A stretch of 64,000 nt of DNA from Caprimulgus europaeus (taxonomy: Eukaryota; Chordata; Aves; Caprimulgiformes; Caprimulgidae), in contig OU015523.1 in the NCBI GenBank assembly GCA_907165065.1, positions 123,678,023-123,742,022 of the forward strand, written 5' to 3'. Shown in pieces: positions 56,463 to 64,000 of this stretch (its first letter is position 1; the number at the start of each line of letters is the position of its first letter). Under the pieces are notes generated by a model. The model searched no databases. It was given only the letters and a program-made list of their open reading frames with translations, and was not told where the DNA came from. Made by a program: the position numbers and the translations under genes.

Positions 56463-58042
56463 AGGGACACCCTATTGTTTTGCCCATGTCAATACTCGGG
56501 GAATGCAGGGCAAACAGGAGGGAGATCCACGCTTTCCTGTGTTTGTGCTGCAAATATTTTCCTTAAGGTGCTTTTTCCTCATTCTTTCTCCAAAGCTTTT
56601 GTGCCTTTACTAAGTGCAGAGAGGGTGTTGATTGCAAGCATCCCCTCAGACACAATTATTTTATCATAATAACATTTCCAAGAAGAACCTGAAAAGTTAT
56701 TTTGCTATTTCATCCTCTGTATTTCAACCTCTCCACCCTTTTTTTTTCCCCCACCAAGCCCATGGAAGGCACCCATCCCTGCAGCAGGAGCAGTGGTGGG
56801 CTTGGGAGCTCTGAAGAGATGGTTGAAGGCAAATATCTGTATGTTTGATGTTACCCAGCAACTGAAGATGAAGATCTTGTTTGTGAAGTCAGAAAACACT
56901 TTGCCTGTTTGCACAATAGCTGTGTTTGCTTGCTCTGTGGTAGGTTAACCAGCAGCTCTACAACTCTTTCAGGAGATAAAATGAATGTATTTAAAGAGAA
57001 GAAAAGTCACTGGCATGGATTATGAGTGCAGGTAAATCAGGTCCCAACCACCCTCAGTCTCCTCTGAATCAATAGTCCAAACAGTAGACCAGTTGACCTT
57101 GGTCAATGGTCCAAAAAATGAAGCCAAAAAAAAAAAAGAGAGACTAATCTTTTTCCAGTCTGGAGAAGAAAATTGCAGTCAGCACCCTGCATCCCTTCCC
57201 CACCGTCAGAATAAAACACTTGGTGGCGTGTCATTAGTACAAAATTAGCCCTGAGCACATCTTCACATAGACCAAGCAGCTGGAAGCCAACAACAAAGTC
57301 AACTGAGAAGACAAACAAAGATTTTTTTGTTTTTAGCTGTTAGAAGAAACAACCAAGGAAAGTGAAGAACAGAAGAAGTCTTCTCATGTGATAGCTATAT
57401 TGCAAACTAGGTGCTCCTCCACTGCAGGGATGGTATTTAAATATAGGTTATTTTATATAAATGAATGCAGAATATGACATAAGATGTGTTATCAAGCCCT
57501 TGAACAGCCAAGTGGAGTACACCTGGGCAAAGGTTAACCAGTGTTTGATCACACTGTTGGCTATCATAGTCCCACCTCCCCATGCAGACAGACTCTCCAC
57601 AACTATCTTCCAAATCAATTCCTCAGGAGCACAGTAGGAACTTTCCCAGCAGACTCTGTAAACTCAGAAGAAGCAGCTTTACTTTCCAAGCAGAGTAAGG
57701 ATAAAGCTGGCAAAGTCCAAACAGAAGGTTGCAGGAAGCATTGATAGTCTTCAGAAGTGCAAAGAAGCACCACCAGGATGGGGGAGGGAGAGAGGTTAGT
57801 TGTCAAAAGATGAGATCTGGAGGAGCCAGAAGGAGTCTTTGTGGTGATGGAGGTCCAATGGCAAGACGAGGGATGTCTATCTCCATCGAGGTGGCCCAGG
57901 AAGAAGAGCACTCTGTGCCTTCCTTTCCCTCTGAAGCCCTAAAGGACATAACCCTGTAGAAATGTTTTATGCTCGTGGACTGGAACCACAGTCCTTCTAA
58001 AGGGCTTGGTTGGAGAAACTTGGGTCTGATCAGTCAATCCAC
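56463..58042. other. Unannotated stretch
   Basis: An A-run at about 57126-57136. No gene or repeat family recognised. Confidence 0.5.
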
Positions 58043-58799
58043 AGCCTCTTGCACCTGGGTCAGGGCAACCCGAAGCACAAATCCAGGCTGGGTGGAGAAT
58101 GGCTGGAGAGCAGCCCTGAGGAGAAGGACTTGGGGTGCTGGGGGACCAGAAGCTCCACATGAGGCGGCACCGTGCGCTGGCAGCACAGAGCCAATAACCG
58201 TGTCCTGGGCTGCACCCAGAGCAGCGTGGGCAGCAGGGCCAGGGAGGGGATTCTGCCCCTCTGCTCTGCTCTCCTGAGACCCCCCCTGCAGTGCTGCCTC
58301 CAGTGCTGGGGCCACCAACAGCACAAGGACATGGAGCTACTGGAGCCAGCCCAGAGGAGGCCACGAGGATGATGCCAGGGCTGGAGCAGCTCTGCTGTGA
58401 GGACAGGCTGAGAGAGTTGGGGCTGTTGAGCCTGGAGAAGAGAAGGCTCCGGGAGACCTTCCAGTGGCCTCCCAGTACCTGAAGGGGCTCCAGGAAGGCT
58501 GGGGAGGGACTTTGGCCAAGGGCAGGGAGTGACAGACAAGGGGTGATGGCTTGAAAGTGTCAGAGGGGAGCTGGAGCTGAGATGTGAGGAAGAAATTGTT
58601 TGGTGTGAGGGTGGTGAGACAGTGTCCCAGGTTGGGCAGAGAAGCTGTGGCTGCTCCTCCCTGGAAGTGTTCTGGGCCAGGTTGGCTGAGGCTTTGAGCA
58701 ACCTGGTCTAGTGGAAGGTGTCCCTGCTGCTGGCAGGGGGGTTGGGACTGGATGAGCTTTAAGGTCCCTTCCAAACCAAACCAGTCTGGGATTCTATGA
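58043..58799 (+). mobile_element. CR1 fragment, lineage B, long copy
   Basis: About 755 bases. It begins in the HLGQGNPKHKSRLG-like segment, continues through the reverse-transcriptase end, [20 protein letters not shown], a one-G loss after [23 protein letters not shown], and the C-terminus with TGA at 58578-58580 and the one-base loss before the tail. It is nearly identical to the inverted copy at 28344 where they overlap. Confidence 0.96.
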
Positions 58800-61390
58800 G
58801 GTGAGGTGGGAAGTGATGCATGATCTTGTGCAGATGTCTTAATTGACAAGGACATCCATTGCCACAGAGGGTACTACAGGGGACAAAAGTAGGCCTGCAT
58901 TAGTACAAAAATCCATATTGCCTCGTGCATCAGCCTTCATCACCAAAGGTCTGTGAGTGCCAGAGACATTCAGGGCTGTGTTCAATTAGTGGAGAAGTAA
59001 AATCAGTATCTGGACAAGTGGCTGCCCTTCCAGCTCAACTGAAGGGCCAGGAGTTAGACCAGACATCTCACACCCCATCTGCCTATGGTCTACAACTGGC
59101 CTGTTGACTACAGCTTCGGGTTGTTAGCAGAAAGAGGACATCTGGTGTCCACATTAAGATGTTTGGAGAAAAGAGACATCTCTAGTGGACAGAAAATGAA
59201 AGTGACTGAGCAAGCTGACCCAGCCAGCAGCACTCATTGCTGGGATGCAATGCATGGTGTTCTCAAGACCTGTCTGTGCATCTTCTTGGTACCAAGAAGT
59301 AGTTTCCATCTCATTTCCTCCCCTCTATCCACACAAACCAGCATCATGCAAATAATGAGTGTAGAGATGGGACAGGTTGTTGGTCCTGCTACTCCACTCT
59401 CAGTGTTCAAGGGTCAGGAGGATGCAGCTGGACTACTCTGAGATGGTTGTACACGAAGCTATCTATGAAAAGGTATGAACTTAGATCATATTGAAGCTCT
59501 TTGGTCCTGGAAAGGAACATCTGGGCATCACTAAGTGTCCTTTTCCTCCCTTTTTTTAAAGCCATGAAACCAGCATCCCCCTCACTATCTGGTGGTTCCC
59601 TGAATGAAGGTGGTTTAAGGGAGAGAAACCCAGTCCTGAATATATAATTGGTGGCAAATGAGACAATTTCAAGCCTGCAACTCCTTTTCTGGAATGTGCA
59701 TTTAGCTGTAGGTGGGAACAACTATCCACCCACTCCCAGACTGTGTTTAGATATATCATGAGAACTTCAGAGCAGGTAGGTAAAGCCATCTCTGAACCAA
59801 TGAATCAAAATGACTGTGTTTAACAGCATTTTCTAGACCCTAGATGTGGTCCATTTAATAAACAAATGTGGCTGAAACAGCAAGGAAATAAATCTATTTG
59901 TCATCATGTGAAGCAAGTTTTCCCTGCCCTTGTGAGAAGGAGCCTTACCAAAAATGCTTCTGATACCACGTGGGCTAAAGAGTCAGAGAGGATGAGTATG
60001 AAGGCCAAACCTTGCATCAGAATCACAGTGGGTTTTACTAGAGGAGCTCCCATCACATCCATCCTGGAAAGCAAATCCCAGCACCCTCCCAAGAGCTGCA
60101 CGCCGACTTCCCCGTGCAAACAGGGCTGCATTGTTTCCTTCTGCTCCCTGCCCATCTGCCCCTTGTTTTCTCTTAAATGAAACATTAATCAGAGGCTTTT
60201 TGCTGTTGCCTTTGTTCTGTGTCTGTACATCACACCAAGCACAGGAAGGTCTGGGCTCGTGATTTATGTTCTCAGTGCCAACACAAACATCTATATTTAT
60301 TGACCAAGATGATCATTGATACAGCTCCCCCCAGGAGGACTTTCACCTGCTCCAGCCTTTGCAGGGCTTTAGAACATTGATATAACTTTGGAGGTTGATG
60401 TTTATATACCAACACAGATAGGTTCACAATCAAACCTTTCATAGATGTTGAACTAGTCCAGTTAATATTAAACACCACCTTTGGGTGATATCTCTTCATT
60501 TCTCCAGACCAAGAGGAACCTATCACATTCTTCTCATAGCTTCTTTGCAGGTAGCTGAAATAAAATCTCTTGCAAATGCCTCTGCCACAGACCTGACCTG
60601 TATCCCTGAACAAAGCCTCTCTTATTCAGTGAGGCCAAGGGGAACATTAGTTTTTCTGATTATCTCCATCCCAGAGTTTTCTCACAGACAGAGATGTGGG
60701 GTTTGAAGGTCTCTGTTCAGTGACCCCATAACAGGGGCTTTATCTGTAGGCTGGGATGAAAGACCCTTCACAGCCTCTAGCTAAATCTGTCTGTGATGGA
60801 GCGTGTTTGCACAAACAATGCTGAAATTAACCCCCCCTCCCAGAGTTCAAAATCTCATTGTCTGAAAAATGCAACATGAATCCATTTCCCTTCCTTTCTA
60901 ATAAAGAAGCAACATATTTGCTTCCTGCTCCAATATAATGTGGTTCTACGTGATGCTGTTCCACTTAAATACACATTTAACCTATAAATTGCTTTTTGAT
61001 AGGTGAAATACAGCATCTAAATTCAGTTGTCCAAGTATTTATGCACAAACACACTCCTCCACTGCTGTCAGATTGGCATTTGGGAGCATATTGGACCCAT
61101 TAGGGTTTGAATAAAAGATCTTGGGAAGATGAGTCCTCCTTGCAGAACATCACCTGTGCTGGCCAGCACGTTGGTGGCCCGAGCTCATGGAGAAGATTTT
61201 AAACAGAGTGGAGTGGTCACCATCAGTTCTGATGTTACCTGAAGGTTGGGTGCACTTGAAAGGTTCAACACCCCCAAAAAAACACCACTAATAAAGCAGG
61301 ACCACACTCCTCTTCTGGTGGAGAGTGTTGCAACCTACTGCAAAGAGTGTGAACCATAAAGCCAATTAATCAGTTCACATAGGAAGATAA
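58800..61390. other. Unannotated stretch
   Basis: No gene, RNA gene or repeat family recognised in about 2.6 kb. Frames up to 118 codons (59085-59441) have no motif. Confidence 0.5.
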
Positions 61391-61876
61391 ATCACAGAAT
61401 CCCAGCATGGCCTGGATTGGAAAAGCCCTTTAAGCTCATCCAGTCCAGCCATGAACCCAACACTGACCAGTCCCCACTGACCCATGTCCCTCAGCACTGT
61501 GTCTACACGACTCTTCAATCCCTCCAGGGATGGGGACTCCACCACTGCCCTGGGCAACCCCTTCCAATGCCTCAGAACCCTTTCAGCAAAGAAATTCTTC
61601 CTCACATCCAATCTCAACTGCCCTGGCCACAACTGGAGCCCATTTCCTCTTGTCCTGTCCCTTGCTCCTTGGTTGAACAGACCCACCCCACCTCTCTCCA
61701 CCCTCCTCCAAGGGACTTGGACAGAGCCACAAGGTCTCCCCTCAGCCTCCTTTTCTCCAGGCTCAGCACCCCCAGTTCCCTCAGCCGGGAACTCAGCACA
61801 CTTGTGCTCCAGACCCTTCCCCAGCTCCGTTCCCTTCTCTGGACACGCTCCAGCACCTCCAGGGCCTTCTTGGGTT
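61391..61876 (-). mobile_element. CR1 fragment, lineage C with a private frameshift
   Basis: Same extent as the copy at 31501 ([19 protein letters not shown] to [18 protein letters not shown]). One C is missing from a C run near 61683-61690 compared with the other C copies. This splits the otherwise open frame after GGGWREVG. The loss is not shared, so it probably arose after insertion. Confidence 0.96.
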
Positions 61877-62324
61877 CTAAACTGAGCACAGGGAAATGTG
61901 TTCAGTTTCCCCTGACACGCAGGGATGGATGAAGGGGTTCATCCCTCATTGTGCAAACCTGGTGTGGGCACAGCTGCGGTGCTGGGCCCAGGGTTCGTGT
62001 GTCAGAGCCAGGGAGGACTCAAAGCTTGCATGGTGTGAACCAGAAAAGCAGTGACTCAGGAATAAGAGTGAGCAAGACCCGGTGTTCAGCCACCCAGGAG
62101 GACATGAAGCATGGAGACAGCACAAGCACCTTAAAATAGCCTCAGGTGAGTCAAAGGGCAGAATTGCTTCTGTGCTGCCTGTCCTTTCCTGCAGCAACTC
62201 AAGATCTCTGGCCCCAAATCCTCCACAAAGCCTTTTCCCAGGAGATTTCTAGCACCACATCAAGAGCTGAGACCACACAGACCTTTCCAATGCCTTGTTG
62301 CTCCATTTGAATCAGATCAGATGA
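61877..62324. other. Unannotated spacer
   Basis: Nothing recognised. Confidence 0.5.
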
Positions 62325-62451
62325 TCGTTTTGGTTGGAAAAGACCTTGAAGAACATCAAGTCCAACTGTAAACCCAACACTGCCAAGTCCACCACTAAAC
62401 CATGTCCCTAAGCACCACATCTACACATCTTTTAAATACCTCCAGGGTTGG
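62325..62451 (-). mobile_element. CR1 3' tail, lineage F
   Basis: The minus strand reads GGAGGTATTTAAAAGATGTG to GGCAGTGTTGGGTTTACAGT and TTGGACTTGATGTTCTTCAA, the F tail with a few substitutions. The terminal ATTCTATG motif is missing or degraded. Confidence 0.9.
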
Positions 62452-64000
62452 TTGGCATCACTAATGTGCCACCCTCACTACCCACAGGGGTTTATTTCTG
62501 TGTTTGAGCCCAGAGTTCTTAGGCAGGGTCTGTGCTCTCCTAGATGAAATCAAAGCGAGGTGTGAAGTAGCAGGAGGAGGCAAAGGGACTGGACACAGCA
62601 AGGATTTCACTTCTGCAAGCCAAGCTATGCTGGCAGAGCTCCTGCTATGTCCTCATGGTCACCAGCAGCAAAACAGTCCCACTGAACTGGGAGCACTGGT
62701 CTAGCCAGGGCTGAGCCAGCACTTGGCTGCAAGGGCTCCTTGTCCCTGGAGTCCTGAGGTGCCAGGACTGGATGAAACTCAAGGGAGTTTCAGCAGTTGT
62801 CATACAAATCCCAAAGGATGCAAGACAGGTAGGGTGGGTAGGGCTGGCTGCCTGGCCAGGGAGAGCAGCAATGACCACTCCCAGCCCGTGGTCAGGGCAG
62901 GGTTGGGCAAAGAAGCGTCAGAGCATCCTACGTTCCTGGGGTGGGAGCATGGGCTGCAACCTCAGCTGCAGGGACAAGCTGGTCTCTTACAGATGGATTT
63001 TTCCAACCTTAAATGTAGACATCACTTGGCCTTCATCTGCAAAATCCACCAATGGCCATGACACTGGGACACTTTGTGCCAGCCACAGTGGGAAGGAGGT
63101 AGATGTAGCAGCAAAATCCTTCTCTCCAACCAGCTCAGGCTGGGTTCCACGAAGGAGATGTGAGCTAACTCAGTCCTGGTAGATTAAAATAACTCAGGGG
63201 GTCCCCATGTTCAACACAGCATGTTGTCCTTGAGGAACAAGCAGGAGGGCACTGTAGGCAAGACCTACATGTCATGCCATCACTTGGGCAAATGAGTCCA
63301 AACCATCTCCCAAGCAAGGTCTGGACTCACTCTGAAGATGTCATGGTTAGTAAGGCCCAAGCAAAAATCCTCCCTTTGACCCAGGTTTGTGAAAGCCCCT
63401 AAAGTGCTCATTTTGGCCCATTTCATGCATAGATAGCTTAGCTCAGCGTCTTGCTCTTCAGCAGAGGGTGGATCCCAGGTCAGGTATGTAGCTGCTGTTT
63501 GAGCAACTCTTGCAGTCCCAGCAGCATGAAGAACCTGTTGGTCTTGCTTCCAGCTTCCTGCTTGACCTGTCCAGAGCTGATCCCAGGAGGAAGCATCTCA
63601 GCTGGGCAGCCTCCTCATCTGCTGGAAGCATGATGAGAGCAGAGAAATGTATTCAGCCTCTCCTCCTTTCCTCCTTGGACTAAACCTGCCTTGTCTTCTT
63701 CTGGTTTCATCTTGAGTTTCCCCTCCTCTTCCTGGTCTAGGAGGCTTTTTCCCACTTTGAATGCTCTCTGGTGTTTCTGATGCTGTTAAAACACCTTCTT
63801 ATCCTCCCATTGCCAATCCTCCAACCCAGATGTGTTTGCATTTCACTGGCAAACACTCCAAGCCTCATGTAGGGTCAGCAGCTACCCCAACAATCACCAT
63901 GGTCCTTTACATCATGGGGGGACTAGTGCAAATATGCGCATTTTCAGCATGTGGAACAAAGACATCTCCACTCCTTAAGGTCAATTTTCTCTTCTGGTTT
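62452..64000. other. Unannotated stretch to window end
   Basis: No gene or repeat family recognised. Overlapping plus-strand frames at 62723-63182 are up to 136 codons long but show no motif. Confidence 0.5.

Noticed and set aside
56328..56669. 113-codon frame starting with a signal-peptide-like Cys/Leu/Val segment
   Set aside because: The hydrophobic start is produced by the TCTG microsatellite; the rest has no motif or conservation evidence.
1..64000. Search for retroviral LTRs, CRISPR arrays, tRNA or rRNA genes
   Set aside because: No paired LTR with TG...CA ends, no spaced direct-repeat array, and no tRNA or rRNA core motif was seen; CRISPR is not expected in a vertebrate genome.

Overview
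The window reads as bird nuclear DNA. The evidence is 34 recognisable pieces of the avian LINE family CR1. All are 5'-truncated, and complete 3' ends carry the CR1 tail (TTGGACTNGATGATC, then CCTTCCAACC and a short ATTCTATG-type end) with no poly(A). By my tally of their spans they cover about 12.6 kb, roughly 20% of the window. That is high for most birds. It would fit a CR1-rich group such as woodpeckers and their relatives, but this is inference from one window.

I see no protein-coding gene that I can name. The long open frames are either real remnants of the CR1 ORF2 C-terminus (motifs [30 protein letters not shown]) or antisense shadows of them. One 148-codon frame is only a 12-bp AT-rich array. 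CR1 copies are sorted here into working lineages A to G by their 3' tails; these are my labels, not database names.

Layout: 1-20.4 kb is intergenic or intronic DNA with scattered CR1 copies, an isolated CpG/bZIP-like site near 1.7 kb and a 391-bp AT-rich minisatellite at 7.2-7.6 kb. The stretch 20.4-28.3 kb has no recognised CR1. From 28.3 to 47.3 kb CR1 is dense (17 copies). From 47.3 to 53.2 kb there is again no CR1, and this interval ends in the only clear CpG island (core about 52.62-52.86 kb, with GC boxes, a G-quadruplex motif and a polypurine tract), preceded by a three-copy 72-bp minisatellite. The island is the best promoter and first-exon candidate. A minus-strand CAG|GTAAAG donor at 52,635 would fit a gene read leftwards whose first intron fills much of the window, but this is unproven. 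From 53.1 to 64 kb there are more CR1 copies, one of them sitting inside a 13-bp tandem array, and a small GC-rich patch with donor-like sites at 56.4 kb.

The most interesting signal is inside the CR1 copies. Lineages A and B are each represented by well-preserved copies that share the same in-frame stop codon and the same one-base frame loss in the last part of ORF2. Lineages C and D keep this segment open. This suggests that disrupted source elements were copied. No new multi-gene system was found.
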